DNA from: Tigriopus japonicus
Lineage: Eukaryota > Arthropoda > Copepoda > Harpacticoida > Harpacticidae
Assembly: GCA_010645155.1 (NCBI GenBank)
Contig: CM021320.1
Location: forward strand, 8,766,182 to 8,830,181
Length of the DNA stretch: 64,000 bases
Direction of reading: 5' to 3'
A program made the position numbers and the translations under genes. Positions 32,490-42,589 of this stretch are shown in pieces; the first letter of the stretch is position 1; each line of letters starts with the position of its first letter. Under the pieces are notes generated by a model that was given only the letters and a program-made list of their open reading frames with translations, had not been told where the DNA came from and did not search any database.

Positions 32490-33700
32490 ATGACTCAGTG
32501 AAAATTTTTAACTCAAAGATTGATAAGGTAGATAATGGCCTTTTGCTCAATCAACTCAAAGAGTTTGGGATCCAAGGTAAGGTCCTGAATTGGATTGATA
32601 GTTTCCTGAGCGAAAGGAAGCAAATAGTTAAAGTTGAAGGATCTTTAAGTAGCATGTATAATGTCAAGTCAGGTGTTTCAAAAGGTTCAATTATAGGTCC
32701 ACTCCTGTTTATTCTCTTTATTGGTCCTCTACAGAAGTTTAGAACAAAAGCCAGTATTTCTTCATTTGCTGATGCAGGGATAACCTATATAATAGTATAA
32801 ATACGGGGGTTCCTGGCTGATGACACAACATTAGTTTGTGGAAGGAATGGTCAGGACTCAAAATGTTTAGTTGAGGACTTGGAGAAAGTCTACTCTTGGG
32901 TTGGTCAGAGTAATATGCCATTGAACGGGATGAAATTCCGCACAATGACGTATGGGGCATCAAAATTAGATGTTCCGCTCAGAGACAATGGAGGTTGTGA
33001 TATTGAGCAGGTATCGTCCATAAGGGATTTGGGAGTTGTCATCCAAGATGATGGAAAGTTTGATGAGCATATCCAGTTGAAAGTGGGGAAGGCATTTCAA
33101 ACATGTGGCTGGATCTATAGCACTTTTAAGTCCAGAGATAGTATTACGATGCTAACTCCGTTCAAGTCGATTGTTCAACCGCATCTTGAATATGCTTCCC
33201 CCATTTGGGCTCCAATGAGTTTGGCAGGTTTGCAAAAGGTGGAGCAAGTCCAAAAAAGTAGGAAAATCACAGGAATGAGAAAGCTTTCATATTGGGAGAG
33301 GCTCCAGAAATTCGGGTTGTACAGTACTCAGAGAAGGTATGAAAGGTATCTGATACTGTATATTTTCAAGAGCATTCATGGGCTCTGTCCCAACCCAGGA
33401 TTTGAGATCAGTTGTAGCGATCGCAGAGGTTTTACGCGCGTTCTGAGAGCACCTTCAAATCCAAGGGAATCGAGGCTAGTTTGATCAATGAAGTCCTCCT
33501 CTCTTCTTTATCGGGCTCCTTCATTGTTCATTTTGTAGCCCATTAGTCTTCGTCGGGAATATGTAGGAGCTGATCCTCTGACAGCATTTCAGGATTGGAC
33601 AATTTTTTGAATGCTATTCCTTACCAACCCACTATTCAAGGGTTGTACAGATCTGCCAACACTTACTCATTGATAGATCTAATTTCGTATAAACGGTAAT
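32490..33700 (+). pseudogene. Non-LTR retrotransposon RT fragment, split by insertion
   Basis: The frame opens with KIDKVDNGLLLNQLKEFGIQ (RT block around DKVDHG), then VLNWIDSFLSERKQIVKVEG, SGVSKGSIIGPLLFILFI and SSFAD. A 48-bp insertion then brings a stop at 32798-32800, after which the same frame resumes as LADDTTLVCGRNGQ. The palm is followed by a thumb-like region (SIRDLGVVIQDDGKFDEHIQ; FKSIVQPHLEYASPIWAP) ending at 33482-33484, with eroded C-terminal sequence to about 33700. Without the insertion the catalytic box reads FADD. The N-terminal half is missing. The organisation is jockey/CR1-like. Confidence 0.85.
32775..32815. mobile_element. Tiny insertion within the RT catalytic box
   Basis: About 40 bp starting CAGGGATAACC and ending GGGGGTTCCTG is flanked by GCTGATG at 32768-32774 and 32816-32822. 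With the duplicated copy it adds 48 bp, a multiple of three, but includes an in-frame TAA. The ends start CAGG and are partly inverted (CAGGGATAACC / CAGGAACCCCC), recalling minimal hAT-like remnants. The superfamily is uncertain. Confidence 0.45.
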
Positions 33701-34278
33701 TATATAAACTACATTAATGATTAACTCTCTTTACAGGGAATCCCATTCCTTGTAGCAGTATAAAGTTGCATTTACTAGAGAATGACATCCCTAGTAATCA
33801 CCACAATGTCTGACCTTTTCCTTCATCGAATAGATTTTCCTTATTTGAAATGATTAACAGGGCTTCAGCCATTTCTCAAAAACAGAACAGATTGCAGTTT
33901 CCATTCCATTTTTCAAAATAAGAAATGTGTTACCCATGAATTCCTTTTGGAAAATGGAATAGCATTACAAAATATATATTCCTCTTTTTGAAATAGGCAT
34001 TAATTGTGATGGTGATTAAAAGTGTGATTTTAAACATCTTAATCGCAACATTTTACTTTCTTACTTTAAAAGGCAATATTTCCTCCTTCATGTTTTTTTC
34101 GTTCCATGTTTAAGTTGATTATTTTTTTCAGTTTTCTAAGACTTTGAGTTCAAAAATTTCATAGGTAAAAGTCTCAACTCCCAAGTCTTTTGAAAGACAT
34201 TGCCATTCAACGCTCATATCTTGATATTTTCATAAGTTTTGAAAAACTTGTGATTTTATAGTTAATACGCTAATAATT
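33701..34278. other. AT-rich stretch, nothing identified
   Basis: No open frame of note or clear element boundary. Confidence 0.4.
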
Positions 34279-34490
34279 GAGGGGTGTGCAAACCTATTTA
34301 GCAGAGGGCCAAATCGGCTAGACCGTTGGCGCTCGCGGGCCACACCATCCAAAACGGCGAAAAAATTCTAGTATAAAATTCTACAATCTACCTACCCTAC
34401 ACATAACCAGACATGACAATGACAGATCCTCTCGCGGGCCAGGCGAAATCAGCCAAATGTGGCCCGCGGGCCAGGGTTTGCACACCCCTG
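34279..34490. mobile_element. Short hAT-type MITE, CAGGGGTGTGCAAACC ends
   Basis: The left end AGGGGTGTGCAAACC (from 34280) is mirrored by GGTTTGCACACCCCTG ending at 34490, a terminus widespread in hAT elements. GGGCCACA and CTCGCGGGCC are repeated internally. The flanking 8-mers (TAATAATT, CGCGGCTA) do not match, so the insertion is old or rearranged. Confidence 0.6.
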
Positions 34491-34859
34491 CGCGGCTAAC
34501 CCAATGATACCCTTGAGTTATATTTTTGCTCATGCTTTTCTTCTTCGTCATTGTTCTCAAACCCTGAACCCTACAATGGACTGCATTTGATTTAAAATTT
34601 GATTAAAGGTAAAGTGAGATCTCGTAAGAAAGTTTTCATGAGGAATTTGGTTTGAAAATTGGATGTTAAGAAAAGAAAAAATGCAAGCTCTAATCATTTT
34701 AATGAAGGAAAAATAGCCACTCTAAACCATACGAATCATGTCCAAAAATCAAAACATGTGTGGGCACAGCTGCCCTATAACAAAAGAATGCCATTTTGGT
34801 CAAAGTTGATCAATTCAGTCTTGAAACTTAAAGGAAATTGCAATGAAAAACACTTTGTT

Positions 34860-35765
34860 TTTAAGGATGAGCCGAATATAAAAGGTGGACTGACGCTAGC
34901 AACTACAGAGTCAGGCAGGAATATTGGGATTTCAGGGACCCCACGGTGTCCATATTGGCGCACACGGCCAGGTGATCCGTGAGCAAGAGGACAATGGCCA
35001 GGGCCGTCAAAGAGGATCTGGACTTGACGTCGTACATCTGAGGCAGACGCCACCTTTTAACCAAGAAGATGAAGCCCACCAGGCTCAAGAGGGGAAGAAG
35101 TTGCGCAGAATCTGCACGGTCAATCCAAGGACGGTCAGACTATTCTTATCAGACTATTCTCGGATGAGTCCGAGTCCATCTTCACGTTGGACGGCGCGTA
35201 CAACCCCCAGAACGACTGATGGCCTGCCAAGGACAGAGCCTTTGTATCTCCCGTCATGAAGACGAAAACCCCCGCCAAAATTATGGTCTTCGGCCTCGTC
35301 AGCAGCTACGGGAAGGTGATGCCTGAAGACGGGGGGTCTTCCCTCCCAACTTCAGGCTCAACACTACTTGGTCCGTGGGGCTTCCGGAGAAGGTCGTGAT
35401 GCCCTGGCTGGCACCCTCCACGCACGATTTTTTTTTAGATCCAGGACTCTGCTCCTTGTCACATGTCCAAAATTTCAACGGAGTACCTCAACAGCATTTT
35501 CAACTCGGTGGTCAAGAAGGACGAGTGGCCTTCCAACAACCCAGATCTCAACCCCTGTGACTTCTAGTAGTTGTGGTCTGAGCTGAGGAGGAAGGTCAAC
35601 AATCTGCTCACATCATCCTAGCGTCCCTGAAGTCGTCGGTGAAGAGGAACATGGCCTCCTTCTCCACGGCCGAGGTCACCATAGCCTGCTCGGCCTTCGT
35701 CAGCCGGTTGGACGCCGTTATCAAGGCCAACGGTGACCATATTAAGTAAAAGTATTCTAAATTAT
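34860..35765 (+). pseudogene. Decayed GC-rich mariner-family transposase
   Basis: Scattered over three frames are recognisable transposase pieces: an ILFSDYS/FSDESESIFTLDGAYN region around the first catalytic Asp, KTKTPAKIMVFGLVSSYGKV, a degraded middle, NPDLNPCDF at the third catalytic position, then LSRRKVNNLL and a terminal SRLDAVIKANGDHIK before TAA near 35750. This is the order of a maT/mariner-like enzyme. The GC content is plainly higher than the surrounding AT-rich DNA, and many frame breaks make it long dead. Confidence 0.75.
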
Positions 35766-35995
35766 TGTCTAACCTTTTTTGTTTAATTGTGGACAACTAT
35801 GGCACCAAAAAAATTTGCTATTACAAACAAAAAATTATTGCAAACAAAACAATGCTATTTAGAGCAAATTGGCTGAAACTTCTGATTTTCATGTCGAAAG
35901 AGCATGGATTTTTTTCTTTTTTTGGGGGGGGGGGCGGAATTTTTAAGACCGCTACAAGGAATAAAAGGATTTCTCCCGACAACTTCAATCCGACC

Positions 35996-36082
35996 CCCAA
36001 CAGGATTCGAACCTACGCCGTCTGGGGAAACACTTACATTCGGGACTTTTAAGAACGCGCTAGTACGCGTGGCCACTCTGGC
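35996..36082 (-). repeat. tRNA-Leu/Ser-like SINE head or pseudo-tRNA
   Basis: On the minus strand, GCCAGAGTGGCC begins an A-box-like region, followed by CTTAAAA in anticodon-loop position, a long variable segment, and GGTTCGAATCC, a perfect B box. The spacing suits a type-II tRNA, but the anticodon stem does not pair. A tRNA-derived SINE or pseudogene is more likely than a working tRNA. A G-run at 35926-35936 lies downstream of it on that strand. Confidence 0.45.
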
Positions 36083-36251
36083 TTCCTTATTTGCACCGTC
36101 ATACCTCAATTTTCAAATTTAACCCCCTTAATTCGTAAATGTCACTAGCCTTATTGCTTTAAATTAGTACGTTGGTTGATAGGATAAGTTAAAAAAGGGA
36201 ATTTCAACACAGGTATTTATATTTGATTACGAATTACTTTTTAATTGAGAT

Positions 36252-37150
36252 GTTGGAATCAGGGATGGGGAGTAATTGTAATAGCAATTACAATTATGTA
36301 ATAGCAATTACAATTATGTAATAGCAATTACAATTATGTAATAGCAATTACAATTATGTAATAGCAATTACAATTATGTAATAGCAATTACAGGTTTGGA
36401 CCAAATAATTGCAATTGTTTTTAATTACATTTATGGCCATGTAAGTGACAATTTTTGAATTACATATTACTTTTCAAAATCTTACTACTTCAAATTAACT
36501 ATAAAACCAATTTACAAAGTTTTCACTTGCAAAACAATTATATTGTCATCAATTTGCAGTCAATGTGATGCCACTAACAGGTAGCTTTTGTTACAATACA
36601 AACCCAAGGTATGATGTTTAAATACTTATAAAATAACAAGAGCTTTTATCAATGATTTTTGTGTAATAGGAGGTAGGGCTTTTCACAACCAAGGGCAGAT
36701 AAATGAGGTGCAAAAATAAAGTTTTAAAACTTTGTCATTCTTGATATATGTGTACAAAGTTCGTGTTTTCTGAAAAAATATGCCTTGTGATTGAAAGTGT
36801 AATATTTTTTATGTTTAAGCCCGTTCATAAGCTTTTGGTTTTTGTAAAACACTCTTTCATATTTACCTTTCAAGCATTATAAGTTGCCAGTTGGTGCATT
36901 GCTACTTAAAAATGGCAGATCTGTTTATTTTTCATCGTTTTGAAAAAACAAAAGGGTGGAAGAATTGTAATTGACATGTAATTGTGATTAATTACAGTTT
37001 CGACGAAGTAATTGTAATTAATTACAGGTTCGACGAAGTAATTGTAATTAATTACAGGTTCGACGAAGTAATTGTAATTAATTACAGGTTCGACGAAATA
37101 ATTGTAGTAAATTACATTTTTCAAGTAATTGACCCACCTCTGGTTGGGAT
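36252..37150 (+). mobile_element. hAT-type MITE with near-perfect 8-bp target duplication
   Basis: The element spans 36260-37142, from CAGGGATGGGGAGTAATTG to TAATTGACCCACCTCTG, hAT-type CAG(A/G)G inverted ends. GTTGGAAT before it and GTTGGGAT after it match at 7 of 8 bases. Subterminal regions are tandem arrays: five copies of GTAATAGCAATTACAATTAT from 36278, and four 30-bp units containing AATTACAGGTTCGACGAA at about 36985-37115. The middle lacks a transposase. Other copies lie at 922-1548 (minus) and 1-120. Confidence 0.8.
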
Positions 37151-37510
37151 CAGATGTGCTTCAATTTTAGTAGCCTTCTTTACAGCCTCCAGCGATATTC
37201 AACCACTCCAAGAGACCGTATTTGAAATTCATTTTTTGCAAAAAAAGAAATGTTTACAGAGTGGCCACAAGAGAGGCAAATTCCAGCTCAATACATGACC
37301 AAATGGGTATAAAAACTAATGCATACTTTTGGGGGAAGAAATATCAAGGCATTGGTTCAAAATCTAAGAACGAGCCCAAAAAAATGCTCCTAAATGGAAT
37401 GGCCTTGGGAACCTCTTACGATGCGGAAATCCAGGCCCTTGTTGAGAAGCCCTGGGCTTTTCAATAAGCGCCGAGGGGGCCCTGTCACAAAAAGTTTAAG
37501 AACCCCTGAT
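37151..37510 (+). repeat. Repeat remnant ending in a solo hAT-like terminus
   Basis: The stretch ends GTCACAAAAAGTTTAAGAAC then CCCTG at about 37508, whose complement CAGGGGTTCTTAAAC resembles a hAT end. No partner end was found upstream. A short frame inside (81 codons, 37222-37467) has a protein-like composition but no recognised motif. Confidence 0.35.
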
Positions 37511-37907
37511 CTAGTGGAAGCTTTTTAAGCTTCGATTTAACACCTCTATTGTAGATTTATTATTTTATTCTTCCGAACACTTTCGTTTAAACAAAGAAAA
37601 AATGGATTGCCAGTCCACAGCTATCCGTTGGGACAAACAATGGTGCTTTCAACCTTCATGATTTTTGCTTTAATGGTGAGTGGAGAAGCTATGATCCAAA
37701 AACTAGCTCATGTTCAAAACGAATCATTTACCGTTGATGAATTCTTTCCGTCAGCACGGTAAGGCATTAACATAAAGTCAATGAGCCTTGGATACAGTAA
37801 TATCCCACATTTAGTTGTGATGAGTAAGGCAGTAATGAGAAAAATACATAGCATGTGCAACTTTGCCAAAAAACTAGAAATTTCTTGGTGAATATCATAC
37901 TTATTAC
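37511..37907. other. Non-coding stretch between elements
   Basis: No gene or repeat boundary recognised. Confidence 0.4.
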
Positions 37908-38486
37908 TAGGGCCCGGAAAAATATTAGCAAAAAAGTGACGAAATATCCAATATATATTTTCTTCAAAAGCCCAACATATTTGGAAAAAGCCGGATATTT
38001 AAGAAACAATTTTTTTGACAAGGCCATGTTTTGGTATTTTTACCTTTGTAAATTCGATTTTCCAAATTTTTTGGTGCTGAAATTGATGCATTAGGCCGTC
38101 TTTGGGGGCGAACTTGACATGGTATTGATTTAAACACTACAATTTTCAATTTGCCTCAATAGATGGCGCAGTTTTCGAATATGTCAGTAGTTTGGACAAA
38201 TGCCATTTTGTCGAGATTTTTGTATTTTGGGTTCATTTTGGGAAGGCTNNNNNNNNNNNNNNNNNNNNNNNATTTTTTTTATTTTGGGTTCATTTTGGAA
38301 GGGCTCTATTGAGCATTGGTCATTCATTTCTTTTCCTCAATTTTGCCGAAATATTTTTTTTGACTAGAATATTTGAGAAAATATTTACCTTTTCCTTGAA
38401 AGAGCTAAAATATTTAAGAAATTGAGGAAAAGTGGAGAAATATTTTCAAAATATTTTACATTTTAAAGAATTAGTTCCGGGCCCTA
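37908..38486. mobile_element. hAT-type MITE, TAGGGCCCGGAA ends
   Basis: TAGGGCCCGGAA at 37908 is mirrored exactly by TTCCGGGCCCTA ending at 38486. The flanking 8-mers CTTATTAC and TTCATTAG agree at 5 of 8, a possibly eroded duplication. The interior is rich in AAATATTT motifs near both ends and includes a 23-base gap. Confidence 0.6.
38249..38271. other. Assembly gap, 23 N, flanked by duplicated sequence
   Basis: Both sides of the gap carry nearly the same 30-bp text (ATTTTGGGTTCATTTTGG), so the gap may hide or create a local duplication. Confidence 0.95.
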
Positions 38487-38550
38487 TTCATTAGTGATAA
38501 AGCCTGACCCTGTAACACGTAACCGAAATTCGCAGTCAGTTTTTTGGCTT

Positions 38551-39467
38551 CCACTCATCAGGGCTGCCAGATGGCGGTTTGGCCCGCCAGATTTTGGTGT
38601 TTCTGGCGGTTTGAGTCCTCGTCTGGCGGCGAGATTTTTTATTTGGCGGGACGGAAAAATCTGGCGGTATTCTGGCGGTTTACGCTCCAGTCTGGCGTAA
38701 GGAAATTTCTGTTTGGCGGGGAAGAACATTTTGACAAGTTTCTGGCGGTATTTAACTGAAAATCGTGAAATTTGGCGTGTTTTCTTTGATTTGTAGGATT
38801 AGTGGAAACACAGTAGTGTCACACTGTTCTAGCAGAATTCAGCATAACAGAGCTAGAGCTCAAAGTTACAGCATTAGTTACAAAAAATAATGTGACCATT
38901 ATTGGCCCATCTCTTTCGTTTTTCTCTTTTTTATGTTAACTTTCCTGTAATTTCAGATAAACAACCAAAAGTAGCGCTTATAATAATCATCACTTATACA
39001 TCCTGATATTAAAATCTTATAATTAATACCTATAAGAGAGTGAAACTAGTTGAAACTAGTATTGGTAAGCTTGAAGATTTTAGCAAACCATGCTTGAATG
39101 GTAAACAAAGTCTATTGGAATGGCAAATCAATTTATTGCAGTGACAAACTCAAATGTCAAAGAAACTGAAGAGTTTTTAAGTAAAAACAAAAATGTTTAA
39201 AAAATACAATTTTGCTTTTCTGTTGGCTGAAATATGGCTAATGAAGTGCAAGAAATGCCAAAAAATCAAACTTTATAAATATATATGGGTAAAAGGCCAA
39301 ACTAGGGAAGATGATGTAGCGCACTTGATTAACGCGCGTCCGAGCTAAGCTCGGTTTCATGGGTTCGAACCCAGGTTTACTCTGGCGGCGAATTTCGATA
39401 TCTGGCGTTTTTGACAGGGTGATCTGGCGTATTTGGTCTCCAATTACCTGGCAGCCCTGCCACTCAT
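38551..39467. mobile_element. hAT-type MITE with perfect 8-bp target duplication
   Basis: CCACTCAT flanks the element exactly on both sides (38551-38558 and 39460-39467). The ends are CAGGGCTGCCAG at 38559 and CTGGCAGCCCTG finishing at 39459, a perfect 12-bp inverted repeat. TCTGGCG/TTGGCGGG repeats crowd both ends, about a dozen at the left and several at the right. No transposase frame exists. A tRNA-like segment lies near the right end. Confidence 0.85.
39313..39382 (+). repeat. tRNA-like segment inside the MITE
   Basis: It contains TAGCGCACTTGATTA as an A-box-like part, a CCGAG/CTCGG hairpin, and GGGTTCGAACCCA, a perfect T-arm/B box. The acceptor stem does not pair convincingly, so this is likely a captured tRNA-derived fragment rather than a functional tRNA. 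Confidence 0.4.
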
Positions 39468-41023
39468 AAGAACGAACAATCCTTGGTTTATAGCACAGGT
39501 GTTGACAAGCAAAATTCTTTTATCTAACTTAGACTTTATGAGGATGGCAAGTTGTAATGTTATCTTTGTCATAAACAAATATGTTCAAACTATTCTCACC
39601 ATATTGTCTCAAATCAGAAAATGGAACACACTTCCTCAGGATCTTGCTCCGACCTTACTTAATTCGTGTACCTTGTTCCTGGTCTTGACGTTGATCTGCT
39701 CTGGACAGGTTCAATTTAAGTGTCATGTTAATTTCATCTGAGCATTGCGTGCAATCGACATAATCAAGAGCTCACATACTCAGCAATTCGAGCGCCATGG
39801 AGATTTGAAGGTTAAAAATGGCGTCAATGGTTCCTGACCAAAATTTTGGAAGTCTTGAAACCGTAAGTGAAAGGAAAGTGCTTTTGTCTTTGAATATGAT
39901 AAAAGATACATTCTTTTAAATAAAACTAAATTGTACTTAGGGAGGAGCTTAATTCATTTTTTTCGTTCGTTAAACCACTGTTTGCGAGCACAACACTTTA
40001 ACACTTTTAGCGTGTGGTGCTTGACGTATCTTCCCACGCAATTTTTCTTAAATAATGTACTTGACCTTATTGTGAACGAATTATCATTTATGAGGTCAGC
40101 TAAAAATAGCCCTTTGCTAAGGTTTCCACATTATCGAGCAATTTTTTAGGAACACCATTGCTTAATGCTTCTGTAAATAGCAAATTTTAATCAGCAGAGC
40201 TCGGGGTGCCCAAATTGTTCGAGTCTAATTTGGTTCCAACTTCATTACTTGGTAACATTACTAAAACAGGAAACTGGGAATCTTTATCCACAAAGGGGTA
40301 AAGCTGCAAATTGGTATGAAGATAAGAGGCATGAAATTGAAACATGTTAAAACGGAAGCTAAATACATCGCCTATACCTAATAATTTTCAATCGCCGGCA
40401 CGTCGCTTTTTACAGATCAAAAGTCAACTGCAATATATAACAATCCAAATTTGGGTCCTTCAAAAAGTGAAATAAAAATTATTCCTGGAGCCTAGTTTTG
40501 CCTTGCAAAAATCCCTTTGTTTATTGTGTTACATTCAAAGACTAGTTTAGTTTTTGTTTATTTCATTCTTTTAGTTTGGTATTTCAAAGTCGAAGACTTT
40601 TTCTTTATCGTTTTTCCTTATTCTTGATCTCATGCCTTGCAACGTGAACGAACTTTTCATCGTTAAATGACCAACTGTAATGGAACAAACTCAAGTTGTT
40701 AAAATAAATAAATTACAAGACAATTTTTCTCCATACCGAATGGAGAAATGAAATGGATCTCCCAAAATAGCATCAATTCAAAACCCATTTTGAGACGTAT
40801 TTTACCGCAAATGAGGTTGCCAATATTGGCCAAAGGTGAAAAGGTTAACCCTTCTCATGCATTTTCTCTTTCTCTCGCTCAGGTTTCTCCTTTTTAACGG
40901 CAACTTCTAACTCGCATTACACTGTGTCTCAAACAAAACTGATTTTTTTCGATACATCGTAAAGATTTTCAATCATGGATCAGATATTTCAAAACTTTTC
41001 CCCTTGGTGACCACAATAGGATT
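39468..41023. other. AT-rich intergenic stretch
   Basis: Two frames of 102 and 72 codons (39433-39741 and 39931-40149) lack motifs and splice context and are not called. No other feature seen. Confidence 0.4.
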
Positions 41024-41823
41024 GTGATGATTAGGCCTGGGAAATTAATGCAAATAAATGATGACTTAAATGTCCTACAAAATGCAAATAAAAAAGGCCC
41101 AGAAAGTAAATAAAAATGCAAATAAGTTCATATTTCAGGGCGGTGGGGGGGGGATTAAATGTTCCGTTTTAGGCTTTTAAAGTCTGAGTTGTCGAATCAA
41201 GATTTATGGGGCCAATAATTGCAACCTTTTGTCTCTTGCGCACCAAGTTAACTTATCTTTGATTTTTTTTCTGCCTGTGGATGTGAAAAGATTTCAGAGA
41301 AGAAACCCATGAGCGAGCGCAACAATATCCACAAATTAGGTTGTTCATTATTCAGTTCCAAAACTATGGAGTTTATTAATTCCATTTTTCAAATTCTAAT
41401 TTTGAAAAAAGGACTTTGAAAACCTATTTCGCAAAAACTATCTCCCTTGATGAGATCTGTAAGTTATTATGGTGCGTAATCTTGCAATCCTTACACAAAG
41501 TAGAGAGGAGACTTTGTTAGTCAAGGTACCACATCTTCAGAAGTTTGCATCATAAAAATCAAATCATAAATACGAGATGGAATTATAACTTGTTTTTGTA
41601 TCCATATTTACAGTAAATGAGATTTCCAAAAATAATTTCTGAATATTATATTTGATCCCTAAACCTCTCTTGAAAATCACGTTTTTTTTTGCTCATTTTC
41701 CCAAAAAGTCTCGAAAATGCAAAGCAAAATGCAAATAAGATCTCAAAATACAAATCAGTGCAAATAAGGGCTCAAAATGCCAATAAAAGTTTTTTGCATC
41801 AAACTCCCAGACCTAGTGATGAC
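41024..41823. mobile_element. hAT-type MITE with ATGCAAATAA subterminal repeats
   Basis: The element runs from 41032 (TAGGCCTGGGAAATTAATGC) to 41815; its right end in reverse complement starts TAGGTCTGGGAGTTTGATGC. The flanks GTGATGAT and GTGATGAC match at 7 of 8. ATGCAAATAA or close variants occur at least three times in the left 90 bp and three times in the right 110 bp. A G-run lies near 41146. There is no transposase. Confidence 0.8.
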
Positions 41824-42062
41824 TATCATAACAATTAGTGTTAACATGGTTAAATGATTTTTCTTATCGCAAGAACAATGTTGGTTAAAGAATACTTAAA
41901 GGTTTCTCCATGTCTTTGTTTTCAGATATGCAAAGCATGTGCTGAATCTTACCATATTTTACAATGACCAATTTCCAATTTACTATCCATTTCATATGCC
42001 CTAAAGTTAGAGACAACCACACTATCATATTGGCGCATCCAAGCTTGTATCCATTTAAACTA

Positions 42063-42091
42063 TCAACCAACCAACCAACCAACCAACCACC
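42063..42091. repeat. (ACCA)n microsatellite
   Basis: About seven ACCA units in tandem, upstream of the two-ORF first exon. Confidence 0.9.
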
Positions 42092-42376
42092 CTCTCTTTA
42101 CATAAACCCGCCATTTCGGGCCAGCGTCTCATCATCTGTACTGTTTATTGATATCTTGCCAAAGGACGACGGATTCTCAGTTGTTGATTGGAGTTTGCAG
42201 AGGAAGCGCAGGACCAACCACGCTCTTTTCTTTGTGGCTCCTGAGCTCAAATGAGTGTGGGGGGTGTTTACTGGGTCAACTCTGCCGAAATTATCCCTTT
42301 AAATGTTGCCCAACGGTCATTCTATTTTTGACTGCCAGACAAAAGGGGTCGTGAAGTGAGACTCGCTTGAAAAAAG

Positions 42377-42589
42377 ATGTGCAGATTTTTGTTCAACCTG
42401 ACAAAAAAGGTCATTTCTAGGACTGCCAGTTGTGCTTTCTGGTTCACCGATTGCCTCTATGACACCAGTCAAACTCGAAATCTCATTTCAAGCTACTACA
42501 GGGCGGGAACTGTGATCTTTGTGGTTTTTACCTTCTCGTTCTTGGGCATGTTCTCACTTATGGTGCACGACTACATGATGTTCAAATGA
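42377..42589 (+). CDS. 70-residue single-pass membrane microprotein
   Basis: The frame starts MCRFLFNLTKKVISRTASC, continues through a polar stretch with SSYYRAG, and ends with a strongly hydrophobic segment (TVIFVVFTFSFLGMFSLMV) before HDYMMFK and TGA at 42587-42589. One membrane span with a basic N-terminal side suggests a small tail-anchored or signal-anchored protein (inference). Its stop overlaps the ATG at 42586 of the next frame as ATGA, and no intron is visible between the two frames. It could be one cistron of a two-ORF transcript, an upstream ORF regulating the main protein, or a separate small gene. I do not recognise a family. Confidence 0.5.
   Translation: MCRFLFNLTKKVISRTASCAFWFTDCLYDTSQTRNLISSYYRAGTVIFVVFTFSFLGMFSLMVHDYMMFK

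Noticed and set aside
39313..39382. Functional tRNA gene
   Set aside because: The B box is perfect, but the acceptor and anticodon stems do not form a proper cloverleaf, and it lies within a MITE.
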